Positions 53,346 to 62,293 of a stretch of 64,000 nucleotides of DNA are shown here, one piece after another (within the stretch, counting starts at the first letter, position 1; every line of letters begins with the position of its first letter). This DNA comes from Haloarcula mannanilytica (GTDB taxonomy: Archaea; Halobacteriota; Halobacteria; Halobacteriales; Haloarculaceae). The notes under the pieces are model-generated. The model ran no database searches. It was not told where the DNA came from and saw only the letters and a list, made by a program, of their open reading frames with translations. Made by a program: the position numbers and the translations under genes. The stretch lies in assembly GCF_005406125.1 (NCBI RefSeq), contig NZ_BIXZ01000006.1:62001-126000 (forward strand). The letters run 5' to 3'.

Positions 53346-55454
53346 GTGCCTGTGAGAGATTCGGATTTGACAGTCGTCCACATCGGCTCCGCTACGGACC
53401 TCATTCACCAGGCAGTCACGGCAGCATCGGAGATCGGCAGTCCGGACTGTTTGGTTTCCGTCGACGCCGACCAGTTGGAACTCTCCTCTCTGGACCGCGC
53501 TGCTATCCGCGTTATCGTCTTCGAAGTGGATCCTGAATCTGATCTCGACCGGCTAAACGAACTTCTGGCGGCCTATCCCGAGGTCCCGGTCCTCGCAATC
53601 GTTCCAGAAGCTGCTGCGGTGGACACTGCAATTGCAGCCGGTGTGGCGGACGTGTTCATCCGGCGGGACGGCATCAACGAGGCGACGCTCCTCGCCCGGC
53701 GTATCGAGGCAGTGGCAGCCACACGGACGCGAGATCTGAGATTGGGTGAGTCGACCGAGCGGCTCATCGACACCATCGATGACCTGTTCTACGTGATCGA
53801 CATGGATGGCACCCTCGTTCGCTGGAACGACACCTTCCGTGATCTGACCGGGTACGAGGACAGCGAACTGGCGGAGATGCATGCATTTGACTTCTTTACC
53901 GGGACTGACAAGGACCAGATCGCGGAGGCAATCGCGAAGATTTCGGAACATGGCTCTGGGTTCGTCGAAGCAGCGCTCGTCTCAAAAGACGGAACCTCGA
54001 CGCCGATTGAGTATACAGGAACCCTGATAACCGACACGGACGGGTCCCCAGAGGGGATTGTCGGTATCGGGCGCGATGTGGCCGACCGTCGGGAACGCGA
54101 AGACCGGCTGGTCCGACTCCGCCAGTCCGTCGAAACGATCACCGACAACGCACCGGTAACACTGTTCGAGGTTGACCCAGACGGGACTGTTTCGAGCGTT
54201 CGCGGTAAAACGCTCGCCCGGGCTCTGGACCAGCCGACCGTTCAGGGTCTGTCTCTCGACGAGTGCTTCGGTGACCAGCCCGAGGTGCAGGGCGATATCG
54301 AGGCCGCCCTCACTGGTGACCCGAACCGCAGGCTCGTCGACATCGGTACGTCGACGCTGGAGCTGTGGCTCCAACCGCTGCTGGAAGAAACGGGTACCGT
54401 CAACCGGGTTATCGGCCTGGTGCTTGACGTGACTGCCAGAGAGGAGCGTGCGAAGATGCTTGACCAGATCCAGGCCAACGCGGGAGAGGTCATTTGGATG
54501 TCCACCCCCGGCAAGGAGGCGATGGACTTCATCAGCGACTCCTACGCGGACATCTGGGGGCGACCGCCGGACACACTCCGTGAGGACGCCATGTCGTTCG
54601 TCGAAGCCATCCATCCCGACGACCGCGACAGGGTCGAGGCAGCACTCACCGAACAGCGCACCGACCCGGACGCCTACGAGGAAACGTACCGCGTCGTCCA
54701 CCCGGACGGGACAGTCCGATGGGTCCACGACCAGGCCGCCGGCGTTTACGAGGACGGCGAACTCACGCGCATCGTCGGTATCGCGACTGACATTACCGTT
54801 CGAAAGCGACGCGAGCAGGAACTCGAACTGAAGAACCGCGCCATCGAGACCGCACCGGTCGGCATCGCGATTCACACCGCGGACGAACCCACCCACCAGA
54901 TAACGTACGTCAACGAGGCGTTCGAGTCGATAACTGGCTACGACCGCGACGAGCTTACAGGTCGCTCGATTGGGCTGCTCGCTGGTGAAGACACCTACTC
55001 AGGCCGTATCGAGGCGGTTGTGGACGCACTCGAAACGGGTGCTCATCTCTCCACAGTCGCTATCTTCTACCGGGCGAACGGGACGCCCTTCTGGGGACGC
55101 GTCGACATTGCCCCGGTTGTCGGAACCGACGGCGACGTGACGCATGTTGTTAGCTTCCTGCAGGACGTAACCGAGTCCAAAGAGCACGAACAGGAGATCG
55201 AGCGTCACCTGACGGAGTTCAGCGAGGTGCTGGCTGAGGATCTCGGCATCCCGCTGGAGACGGCACAGACTCATCTGGACACCGCTCTTGAAAGCGGATC
55301 ACACGAGGACATACAGCAGGCGGAGCAGTCGGTCAACCGCGTGCTGTCGCTGGTCGAGGACCTCACAACGGTCCACTCGTTCTCGGTCAAATCACGGCGT
55401 GTCTCGGAAGCAATACGTGACAAAGAACCCACAAACACCGAGCAAAATGAGTAA
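53346..55454 (+). CDS. multi-PAS sensor protein without kinase domain
   Basis: This 702-residue protein (GTG start) has a receiver-like alpha/beta domain (1-130) without the usual phospho-Asp context, then four PAS domains (about 138-255, 260-375, 376-490, 497-620). PAS1 has VRWNDTFRDLTGYEDSEL and PAS3 shows PDGTVRWVHDQ. PAS4 is LOV-like in outline (YVNEAFESITGYDRDEL) but lacks the flavin-adduct Cys (GRSIGLLAG). The end (622-690) is a helix pair like HisKA but with no phosphorylatable His; no ATPase domain follows. It is probably a sensory adaptor working with another kinase or with the next gene. Confidence 0.8.
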   Translation: MPVRDSDLTVVHIGSATDLIHQAVTAASEIGSPDCLVSVDADQLELSSLDRAAIRVIVFEVDPESDLDRLNELLAAYPEVPVLAIVPEAAAVDTAIAAGVADVFIRRDGINEATLLARRIEAVAATRTRDLRLGESTERLIDTIDDLFYVIDMDGTLVRWNDTFRDLTGYEDSELAEMHAFDFFTGTDKDQIAEAIAKISEHGSGFVEAALVSKDGTSTPIEYTGTLITDTDGSPEGIVGIGRDVADRREREDRLVRLRQSVETITDNAPVTLFEVDPDGTVSSVRGKTLARALDQPTVQGLSLDECFGDQPEVQGDIEAALTGDPNRRLVDIGTSTLELWLQPLLEETGTVNRVIGLVLDVTAREERAKMLDQIQANAGEVIWMSTPGKEAMDFISDSYADIWGRPPDTLREDAMSFVEAIHPDDRDRVEAALTEQRTDPDAYEETYRVVHPDGTVRWVHDQAAGVYEDGELTRIVGIATDITVRKRREQELELKNRAIETAPVGIAIHTADEPTHQITYVNEAFESITGYDRDELTGRSIGLLAGEDTYSGRIEAVVDALETGAHLSTVAIFYRANGTPFWGRVDIAPVVGTDGDVTHVVSFLQDVTESKEHEQEIERHLTEFSEVLAEDLGIPLETAQTHLDTALESGSHEDIQQAEQSVNRVLSLVEDLTTVHSFSVKSRRVSEAIRDKEPTNTEQNE

Positions 55455-55511
55455 TGCAACGGACTGTCTGCTCCGGTGGTCTGTCAGGCCGGTGATCGGT
55501 GACTAACTCCG

Positions 55512-56273
55512 ATGGGACTGCCCGCATCAACAGTCGTCATCTGCGAAGACAACAAAACCCGGTCCGACCTCTATACGCTCTGGCTGGAGACATACGAGGT
55601 TGAACAGGCACTGACGGAAAAACAGGCCGTTGCGGCATTCGATGGGGACACAGCTGTTCTCATTATCGGCCACTCGTTTAGCGACGGTGAAACCGATACA
55701 GTAATCGAACAGTGTGAGTCACAGGCACCACGGTGTCGTATCCTCGGGATTCGGGAGCAATCTGGGGCGCTTCCGGTGTCAAAATATGACACCGAGCTGT
55801 CGCGGCCAGTCTTCGAAGCGGATCTCACCGAGTGTGTCAAGGGGTTAGTCTGTCGTGCGAATTATCAGCTCTTACTCGAACACTACTACCGGACCACGGT
55901 CGCGATGTCATCGTTCGAGTGGCAAGCGGACGACGAGCCAGTGGACGATGATCGGTATAACCGACTTCGACAGCGTGCTAAGCGTCTGCAAAACGGATTG
56001 AGTCAACTCCGCACACGTATGGCTGACGAGGATGTCCGGGCTGTCGTTCGTGACATCACAGTCGATGAAATCACGGGGGTCGATAGCAAGGAGTCGTTCA
56101 AGAACAAGTACCGACCTGACGGCTGTTCACGGTGTGGGCAAGACTGGAGTGAGCCGACAGACGGCGACGCGTCCGCCACGCAACTGGGCGCATACGTCTG
56201 GCGATGCGTCAACTGTGGTCACGTGCAAATGCATACGGACCCCAGCCATCGACATATCGGGTCATACCGGTGA
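55512..56273 (+). CDS. receiver-like protein with HalX-type and zinc-ribbon domains
   Basis: This 253-residue protein has a receiver-like fold at 1-115 with an acidic pair ED at 12-13 but no Asp at the phosphorylation position (AVLIIGHSF), and SRPV in place of the usual KPF. Residues 145-185 are a coiled helical segment like HalX (LRQRAKRLQNGLSQLRTRM). Residues 205-235 hold CSRCG and CVNCG, a zinc ribbon. It follows the PAS gene by 57 bp, so the two probably work together. Confidence 0.75.
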   Translation: MGLPASTVVICEDNKTRSDLYTLWLETYEVEQALTEKQAVAAFDGDTAVLIIGHSFSDGETDTVIEQCESQAPRCRILGIREQSGALPVSKYDTELSRPVFEADLTECVKGLVCRANYQLLLEHYYRTTVAMSSFEWQADDEPVDDDRYNRLRQRAKRLQNGLSQLRTRMADEDVRAVVRDITVDEITGVDSKESFKNKYRPDGCSRCGQDWSEPTDGDASATQLGAYVWRCVNCGHVQMHTDPSHRHIGSYR

Positions 56274-56415
56274 GGGTCGCCAGGGTGTAGCTAACTGGGA
56301 CCTGCTGGCACCCGGTCCATGACACTACATCTCCCACAGCCCTCTTCACATTTCGACCCCTTGAACACACAATGAGACAACTTCGCTTTCGGGGGTGGTC
56401 ACGCTGACCTGGCCG

Positions 56416-57414
56416 ATGCTGCGGTCCACGGCCAGGGATCGCCCTTCAATTCCGGCCCGCTACCGTGACAGCGCGCTGTTCGTTCTGCTCGCCGTGTTGT
56501 TCGGTGGGTCCTTCGTCGCTATCAAGACCGGGCTCCGCGAGCTGCCGCCGGTGCTGTTTGCGGGTCTCCGGTTCGATCTGGCGGCGGTGACGCTACTCGG
56601 GTATATCGCCCTCACCCGGCCCCGGTCGACGTGGCTGCCGCGGACCCGCGGGGATGTCGTCGGTATTGGGATGGCGGCGCTGTTCCTCATCGCGCTCAAC
56701 AACGGGCTGTTGTTCCTGGGCCAGGGCGCGACGACCCCCGCAGCGGCGTCCGTGATGTACGGCTTGAACCCGATACTCGCACCCGTGTTCGCCTGGTGGC
56801 TGCTCGGCGAGCGCCTCTCCTGGCTGGGTGCGCTGGGTATCGGTATCGCCCTGAGCGGCGTTATCCTCATCGTGCAACCGTCGCCATCGACGTTTACCGA
56901 CGCCAGCGCCGTCGGACAGCTCCTCGTTCTCGGCGCCGCAGCGGCGGTGGCACTGGGCAGTGTGCTCCTCCAGCGTGTCGGCCCCGACATGGACAGCACG
57001 CCGCTCACTGCGTGGGCGATGGCCGTCGGCGCGGTCCTCCTCCACGCTGCCAGCCTGCTGGTCGGAGAGCCACCCACGGCCGTAATCGGCATCGGCCCTG
57101 AAACCATTGCGAGCATCGTGGCCGTGGGCATCCCCTCGACGGCGGTCGCGTACGCCATCTACTTCGGCCTCATCAAGCGCATCGGGCCGGTCCGTGCGAA
57201 CCTGGTCGCCTACGTCGTCCCGATCTTCGCCGCGCTCATGGGCTGGGTCCTGCTCGGCTCAGCGGTGTCGCTGTGGACGCTGGTCGGGTTCCTGGTCGTC
57301 GTTGCGGGCTTTGTGCTCATCGAGCGGGAAACGCTCCGTGCGGAACTGCGGCGGCTCTACCGCCGGATCGGTGCCACGTCGTCGTCGTCTCAGACGCCGC
57401 CGTGTGACGATTGA
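56416..57414 (+). CDS. DMT-superfamily (EamA) transporter
   Basis: This approximately 332-residue protein has ten helices in two EamA repeats, opening with ALFVLLAVLFGGSFVAIKTG and containing VAYVVPIFAALMGWVLLG. It is a paralogue of the transporter at 23577. The start is uncertain: ATG 56416 or the in-frame GTG at 56395. Metabolite export or import; substrate unknown. Confidence 0.88.
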   Translation: MLRSTARDRPSIPARYRDSALFVLLAVLFGGSFVAIKTGLRELPPVLFAGLRFDLAAVTLLGYIALTRPRSTWLPRTRGDVVGIGMAALFLIALNNGLLFLGQGATTPAAASVMYGLNPILAPVFAWWLLGERLSWLGALGIGIALSGVILIVQPSPSTFTDASAVGQLLVLGAAAAVALGSVLLQRVGPDMDSTPLTAWAMAVGAVLLHAASLLVGEPPTAVIGIGPETIASIVAVGIPSTAVAYAIYFGLIKRIGPVRANLVAYVVPIFAALMGWVLLGSAVSLWTLVGFLVVVAGFVLIERETLRAELRRLYRRIGATSSSSQTPPCDD

Positions 57415-57500
57415 GGCTCTCTTAGACACCCTCAATCCGCGGAACTTCGAAATACGCCCCTATCCGAGTGCAAATACGCATCCGGCGAAAAGAGAGATCG

Positions 57501-58424
57501 ATGACTGATAGGGACCACGCGAACGCCGGGTATCGGCGGCTGTTCGAGGGGGACGGGCTCTCGTTTGGACTCGGCTTTCCACTTACGGGCGAGAAGGAGT
57601 CGACACCCGATGTCGACGCGGAACTCCAGCTGGCGAGCCACGCCGAGTCGGTCGGCTTCGACGGGCTGTGGGCGCGGGATGTCCCAACGTACTGGCCGCG
57701 GTTCGGGGACGCCGGCGGGGCCTTCGACCCGTGGTCGCTCCTGTCGCATGTCGCCGCCCACACGGAGTCGGTCGCGCTCGGCACCGCGAGCATCGTCCTC
57801 CCGCTGCGCCATCCGATCCACGTAGCGAAGTCGGCCGCGACCGTCGACCGGCTCTCCGACGGGCGTCTCGTCTTGGGGGTGGCGTCCGGTGACCGCGATC
57901 CCGAGTATCCGGCCTTCGGTGTCGACCCCGATACTCGCGGCCAACTGGTCCGCGAGAGCGTCAAGGCGCTTCGCACGCTCTGGCGCGAGGACTACCCGAC
58001 TATCGAGGGGGCGTGGGGTCGCCTGGACGGCGAACTGGATGTCCTCCCCAAACCGACCACCGAGACGCTCCCGCTCTTTCCGACCGGGAACGCCAGACAG
58101 TCCACAGAGTGGATTGCCGAGAACGGCGATGGCTGGATTTTCTACCATCTCCCCGAGTCGACGCTGGAGTCGTACCTCGAAACGTGGCGGGGGCACACGT
58201 CCGACAAGCCGTTCACGATTGCCGTTCAGGTCGAATTCGCCGATGACCCAACGGCAGAACCCGAACCGCTCCATCTCGGCTATCGGGCCGGCGTCGAGTG
58301 GTTCCGGGAGTACTTCCGTCGGCTCGACGACTACGGCCTGGATCACGTCATCATCGGCCTTCGCGCCGCGGAGCCAGAGACGGCGATGACGACGTTCGCA
58401 GACGAAATCGTCGACGAGTTGTGA
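57501..58424 (+). CDS. LLM-class (luciferase-like) oxidoreductase
   Basis: This 307-residue TIM-barrel flavin or F420 oxidoreductase has the N-terminal LSFGLGFPLTGEKES, LASHAESVGFDGLWARDV, ALGTASIVLPLRHPIHVAK and DRLSDGRLVLGVASGDRDPEY (quoted in parts). ATG 57501 begins MTDRDHANAG; earlier in-frame codons are not needed. It is a distinct subfamily from the LLM gene at 10121. Confidence 0.82.
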   Translation: MTDRDHANAGYRRLFEGDGLSFGLGFPLTGEKESTPDVDAELQLASHAESVGFDGLWARDVPTYWPRFGDAGGAFDPWSLLSHVAAHTESVALGTASIVLPLRHPIHVAKSAATVDRLSDGRLVLGVASGDRDPEYPAFGVDPDTRGQLVRESVKALRTLWREDYPTIEGAWGRLDGELDVLPKPTTETLPLFPTGNARQSTEWIAENGDGWIFYHLPESTLESYLETWRGHTSDKPFTIAVQVEFADDPTAEPEPLHLGYRAGVEWFREYFRRLDDYGLDHVIIGLRAAEPETAMTTFADEIVDEL

Positions 58425-58483
58425 CGGTCGGAGGAAGATGTTCGCGGGCACGGCTTTCGGTGAGACTGCCGTAGCCGGTACCA

Positions 58484-58789
58484 ATGACCGACCGGCAGGC
58501 GCAACTCCGCACGCTGGCTGGGGAGCTTACGGACTATGACCCGATTACCGACGCGTTTCTCGCCAAGAGCTTCACGGACCAGTTGCTTATTGTCGATGTC
58601 CGCGACGGCGAACCGCTCCCGGCCGATGTCATCGACCGGCTCGCTGACCACGACTTGCATCCGGCCGACAGCGTGTACGGCGACGACGGCGGGAGTCCAT
58701 CCGCTGTCGGCGACGTTGGCAACGCGACGCGTCACCACTTCGTCGACGTGCAAACTCGCGGCTCACACCGCTCGTACGTTGTCGAGTGA
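58484..58789 (+). CDS. unknown acidic protein of 101 residues
   Basis: This small soluble haloarchaeal protein has no recognised family (MTDRQAQLRTLAGELTDYDP to SHRSYVVE). It is acidic with good codon character. It follows the LLM oxidoreductase by 59 bp and converges on a cupin gene. Confidence 0.65.
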   Translation: MTDRQAQLRTLAGELTDYDPITDAFLAKSFTDQLLIVDVRDGEPLPADVIDRLADHDLHPADSVYGDDGGSPSAVGDVGNATRHHFVDVQTRGSHRSYVVE

Positions 58790-58810
58790 GACCGGCACAC
58801 ACCCCGGCTC

Positions 58811-59182
58811 TCAGGGGTCAAATTCGCCCCGCTTGAGCCCCTTCCGGACGGGGTCGTGTTCCGCGTCGGTCGGTGGTGGAGCGGTCACCAGTAGCGCTTC
58901 CAGCCGACTGTCTGCATCCGCTTTGACACCGCGATCAGTGTCGGCCTCGACAACCACTACGTCGCCGGGTTCGACCGTCCGTTCCGTCTCCCCGTCACGG
59001 ACGACACCGGTCCCGGACTGGACGTGTATCGCCACGTCGCTCCCGGGCGCGTGTACCGGGATGAACTGTCCGGGTTCGAAGTAGCCACAGACGACTTTCA
59101 TCCGGTCGCTGCGGAACACTTCGACGGCCGAGAACTGGTCATCGTCGTAGCTTCGGGCGGTGTCGAAATCTGTCGCCGTCAT
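58811..59182 (-). CDS. cupin-domain protein
   Basis: This 123-residue single-domain cupin has GYFEPGQFIPVHAPGSDVAI as motif 1 (only one clear His, PVHAPGSD) and VEPGDVVVVEADTDRGVKA as motif 2, with RVRDGE-like turns (VRDGETERTV). Metal ligands are partly missing, so it may be a binding rather than catalytic cupin. It converges with the acidic unknown protein and is divergent from the oxidase subunit. Confidence 0.8.
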   Translation of the reverse strand: MTATDFDTARSYDDDQFSAVEVFRSDRMKVVCGYFEPGQFIPVHAPGSDVAIHVQSGTGVVRDGETERTVEPGDVVVVEADTDRGVKADADSRLEALLVTAPPPTDAEHDPVRKGLKRGEFDP

Positions 59183-59391
59183 CGCGCTCCCCCCTCGCTA
59201 CCGCAGGCAAGTACAGTCGTGGACGTGGCATCGAGACCGGTCGATACAGTCTGAACCGATCCCCGGCGGTCGGGCGAGCGCGCTCCCCGTCGGTTTCGCT
59301 GCTGTCGTATCATGCGTACAACTCCGCCCGCACTACCGAAAGTATCGGTCCCGAACCGCTTCGTCCGAGAGTGCTCCCGGTCCCCTGCGTG

Positions 59392-59400
59392 TATATAAAA
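59392..59400 (+). promoter_or_regulatory. TATA box upstream of cytochrome oxidase subunit I
   Basis: TATATAAAA lies 58-66 bp before the ATG; a second candidate CTATAAAG sits at 59441-59448. The former would give a leader of about 35 nt. Confidence 0.45.
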
Positions 59401-59457
59401 CCCATCCGAACATCTTCCCGACAAAAATCACGGATAGTGCCTATAAAGACCCTCTAA

Positions 59458-61200
59458 ATGGTGTCTGTCAGTGCATTGGCGACGACAGTACTGATGGCGG
59501 TACTGCTCGTCGGTATCACGGGGGCAATCGCACGTATCGAAGACTGGCGGTCGTACACGACAGCGATCGGTGGCGGTCACGCCACCCACGAGCGGACGCA
59601 CTCGGAGAAACCGAGCGGGGTTCTCCGGTGGCTGACGACGGTCGACCACAAGGACATCGGTATCCTCTATGGTGTTTTCGCCGTCGTCGCGTTCGCCTGG
59701 GGTGGTATCGCCGTCGTCCTGATGCGGTTCGAACTGATGTTTCCCGCGGAGGACTTCCTCAGCGCCAACGCCTACAACGGGCTGCTGACGACCCACGGCA
59801 TCACGATGCTGTTCCTGTTCGGAACGCCGATACTGGCGGCGTTCTCGAACTACCTGATTCCGCTGCTCATCGGGGCCGACGACATGGCCTTCCCGCGAAT
59901 CAACGCCATCGCGTTCTGGCTGTTGCCGCCGGCCGCGCTGCTCATCTGGGGCGGCGTCCTCGGTGGGCCGTTCCTCGAAAACATCGAACCGGCACAGACC
60001 GCCTGGACGATGTACACGCCGCTGTCCATCGAGCAGCAAAACCCCGGCGTTGACCTGATGCTGCTCGGCCTCCACCTCTCGGGCGTCGCGGCGACGATGG
60101 GGGCGATCAACTTCATCGCGACCATCTTCACGGAACGGAGCGAGGACGTGACGTGGGCGACTCTCGACATCTTCTCCTGGACCGTGCTGGTCCAGTCCGC
60201 ACAGATCCTGTTTGCCTTCCCGCTGCTGGGCAGTGCGCTCGTGATGCTCCTACTTGACCGGAACCTCGGAACGACGTTTTTCACGCTCGATGGTGGCGGC
60301 CCGCTGCTATGGCAACACCTGTTCTGGTTCTTCGGCCACCCAGAGGTGTACATCCTCGTCCTGCCGCCAATGGGGCTTATCAGCTACATCCTGCCGAAGT
60401 TCTGCGGCCGGAAGCTGTTCGGCTTCAAGTTCGTCGTCTACTCGACGCTGGCGCTCGGGGTCCTCTCCTTTGGCGTCTGGGCACATCACATGTTCGCAAC
60501 GGGGATGGACCCCCGATTGCGGGCCTCGTTCATGGCCATCTCTATCGCTATCGCCATCCCGAGCGCGGTGAAGACGTTCAACTGGATGGCGACGATGTGG
60601 AACGGCGCGTTGCGGACGACTGCACCGTTCCTCTTCTGTGTGGGGTTCGTCGGGAACTTCATCATCGGCGGCGTCACCGGCGTTTTCGAGGCCGCTATCC
60701 CCGTTGACCTCATTCTCCACGATACCTATCACGTCGTCGCCCACTTCCACTACGTCATCATGGGCGGCATCGCCTTCGCCGTTTTCGCGGGTATCTACTA
60801 CTGGTTCCCGCTGTACACCGGTCGATGGTATCAGCGATCGCTGGCGAAGTGGCACTTCTGGCTGTCACTGGTCGGGACCAACGTCACGTTCTTCCCGATG
60901 GTGCTGCTCGGCTACGCCGGGATGCCCCGGCGCTACGCCACCTATGACCTGACCGCCGGCCCGATTGACCTGTTTACCATCCTGCACCAGCTAGCGACAG
61001 TCGGCGTCGTCCTGCTTGTCATCGGTCAACTAATCTTCGTCTGGAACCTCGTGACCTCGTGGCTGGAGGGGCCGCTGGTCACTGACGGCGACCCCTGGGA
61101 CCTGGCGGAGACGGAGCAGTTCCCGCGGGAGTTCGCGTGGTTCGAGCGTGAGCGACTGCCGGCGCTGGCCGACGGTGGCGAAGAACCGACCGGGGACTGA
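59458..61200 (+). CDS. coxA: heme-copper cytochrome oxidase subunit I (A-type)
   Basis: This 580-residue membrane protein has about 13 helices. The catalytic HPEVY motif (in FWFFGHPEVYIL) provides the CuB His, the cross-linked Tyr and the helix VI Glu of type A1 enzymes. VWAHHMFATGM supplies the two CuB His, and HVVAHFHYVIMG the heme His pair. A helix and loop of about 45 residues precede the usual start (TTVDHKDIGILYG). No subunit II or III is adjacent; after the gene a toxin-antitoxin pair begins. Confidence 0.93.
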   Translation: MVSVSALATTVLMAVLLVGITGAIARIEDWRSYTTAIGGGHATHERTHSEKPSGVLRWLTTVDHKDIGILYGVFAVVAFAWGGIAVVLMRFELMFPAEDFLSANAYNGLLTTHGITMLFLFGTPILAAFSNYLIPLLIGADDMAFPRINAIAFWLLPPAALLIWGGVLGGPFLENIEPAQTAWTMYTPLSIEQQNPGVDLMLLGLHLSGVAATMGAINFIATIFTERSEDVTWATLDIFSWTVLVQSAQILFAFPLLGSALVMLLLDRNLGTTFFTLDGGGPLLWQHLFWFFGHPEVYILVLPPMGLISYILPKFCGRKLFGFKFVVYSTLALGVLSFGVWAHHMFATGMDPRLRASFMAISIAIAIPSAVKTFNWMATMWNGALRTTAPFLFCVGFVGNFIIGGVTGVFEAAIPVDLILHDTYHVVAHFHYVIMGGIAFAVFAGIYYWFPLYTGRWYQRSLAKWHFWLSLVGTNVTFFPMVLLGYAGMPRRYATYDLTAGPIDLFTILHQLATVGVVLLVIGQLIFVWNLVTSWLEGPLVTDGDPWDLAETEQFPREFAWFERERLPALADGGEEPTGD

Positions 61201-61423
61201 TATCCGAGTCAGTCCGGCTTCTCGTCCGCGGTCGCCTTTCTTCGTGGTTTCAGGGTCTCATCTAGGGTGAATGGAACCGTTGTCACGCCCGATTTGAACC
61301 GGTCAGTATCAAGCAATGAGTGGGCGTGAGAAGTGGCCGGACTGGAAGACTGAACATGGGCGGGAAATATACTATAACTACGGGAATATTTTTACTCTTT
61401 CCCGTACTATTAGTGAATATATC

Positions 61424-61690
61424 ATGTCCAAGACGACGGACGAACGAGGCCGGATCTACCTCCCGAAGGATGTCCGCGAACGGTTCGGTGACCAGTATCG
61501 TATCGTCGAACTCCCGAGCCACGTCGCACTCTTCCCGGTTGACGAGGATCCGCTAGAGGGCCTCCGAGCGGCCGTTGGTGATGCCTTTACCGAGACAGAG
61601 GCCGACGAGTTGAAAACTGAGGCGCGGAAGGCAATCACACGAGAGGTTCAAGAGGAAGCGAACGGTCGGTCACACGATGGCGAGGCGTAA
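61424..61690 (+). CDS. vapB: AbrB/SpoVT-type antitoxin (VapB-like)
   Basis: This 88-residue protein has the swapped-hairpin DNA-binding opening MSKTTDERGRIYLPKDVRER and a helical tail that should bind the toxin. The start at 61424 drops an AT-rich in-frame extension that contains the promoter. The PIN toxin starts 4 bp after its stop. It represses the pair's own transcription. Confidence 0.85.
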   Translation: MSKTTDERGRIYLPKDVRERFGDQYRIVELPSHVALFPVDEDPLEGLRAAVGDAFTETEADELKTEARKAITREVQEEANGRSHDGEA

Positions 61691-61693
61691 GCC

Positions 61694-62095
61694 GTGTACG
61701 TTGAAACTGACTTTCTCACCGCACTGTTGAAGGACGACGACTGGCTTCAGGACGCCGCAATCCGCGCGCTCGAAGAGCACGATGACATACATACCTCGAT
61801 ACTCGCCTACGCCGAGGTTCTGGTGTTGTTCTACGACCGTGAGGCGGCCGAGTACGAAATCGATGCGCCGCGGGCAATTACCAACCTGCTCGAACTGGTT
61901 CCAATCGTGCCGGAAGAGCACGAGGACGCGGTTCTGGCCGCTGCAGCGTTCCTCGACGAGTACGACCTCACCCCGTTCGATGCACTCCACGCTGGACTGG
62001 TCACAACCGGCGAAGAGCGAGTTCTTTCGACTGAGCAGGACTACGACACTGTCGGCCTCGACCGCACATCGTTGGATCCTGCACCCTCAGAGTGA
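61694..62095 (+). CDS. vapC: PIN-domain toxin (VapC-like ribonuclease)
   Basis: This 133-residue PIN nuclease has acidic residues D6 (VETDF), E41 (AYAEVL), D96 (PFDALHA) and D116 (STEQDYD) in family positions. GTG start at 61694. It is probably an RNA endonuclease held inactive by the preceding antitoxin. Confidence 0.88.
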   Translation: MYVETDFLTALLKDDDWLQDAAIRALEEHDDIHTSILAYAEVLVLFYDREAAEYEIDAPRAITNLLELVPIVPEEHEDAVLAAAAFLDEYDLTPFDALHAGLVTTGEERVLSTEQDYDTVGLDRTSLDPAPSE

Positions 62096-62108
62096 AGATG
62101 GTGAACTA

Positions 62109-62184
62109 CCTCGGGGTCAAGTGGTTCGAGACGCGAAGCGTCTCGTCATCACGGGAGATCTTTGCTCTCCCGAACGACCCGAGG
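62109..62184 (+). ncRNA. compact multi-hairpin element after vapC (possible RNA or IS end remnant)
   Basis: CCTCGGG(G)TC and GACCCGAGG pair as a 9-bp outer stem (62109-62118 with 62176-62184, one bulged G). Inside are CGAGACGC-GAA-GCGTCTCG (62127-62145, 8-bp stem) and GGGAGA-n7-TCTCCC (62153-62171). The total is 76 nt, tRNA-sized, but there is no T-loop or 7-base anticodon loop. The style recalls ends of IS200/IS605-type elements and their guide RNAs in haloarchaea. No transposase is present. Confidence 0.4.
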
Positions 62185-62293
62185 CACTCAGCCTGCTCCG
62201 CCTGTAGACCGATTGAACGGCTTGTTCAACCGACACTGCTTGAAACCAATAGCCTGTGACGAGTTGTTTGACACCCTGTCTCCATCTGCTACC

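Noticed and set aside
54835-55200. PAS4 as a photoactive LOV domain
   Set aside because: The outline matches but the flavin-adduct Cys motif is replaced by GRSIGLLAG, so light-driven chemistry is not supported.
62109-62184. The 76-nt structure as a tRNA
   Set aside because: The outer stem and size fit, but there is no TTCRA T-loop and the middle hairpin has a 3-base loop, so it cannot be a standard tRNA.
62098-62259. 53-residue frame beginning 2 bp after vapC
   Set aside because: It runs through the perfect hairpins, so its codons are explained by RNA/DNA structure; no family resemblance.
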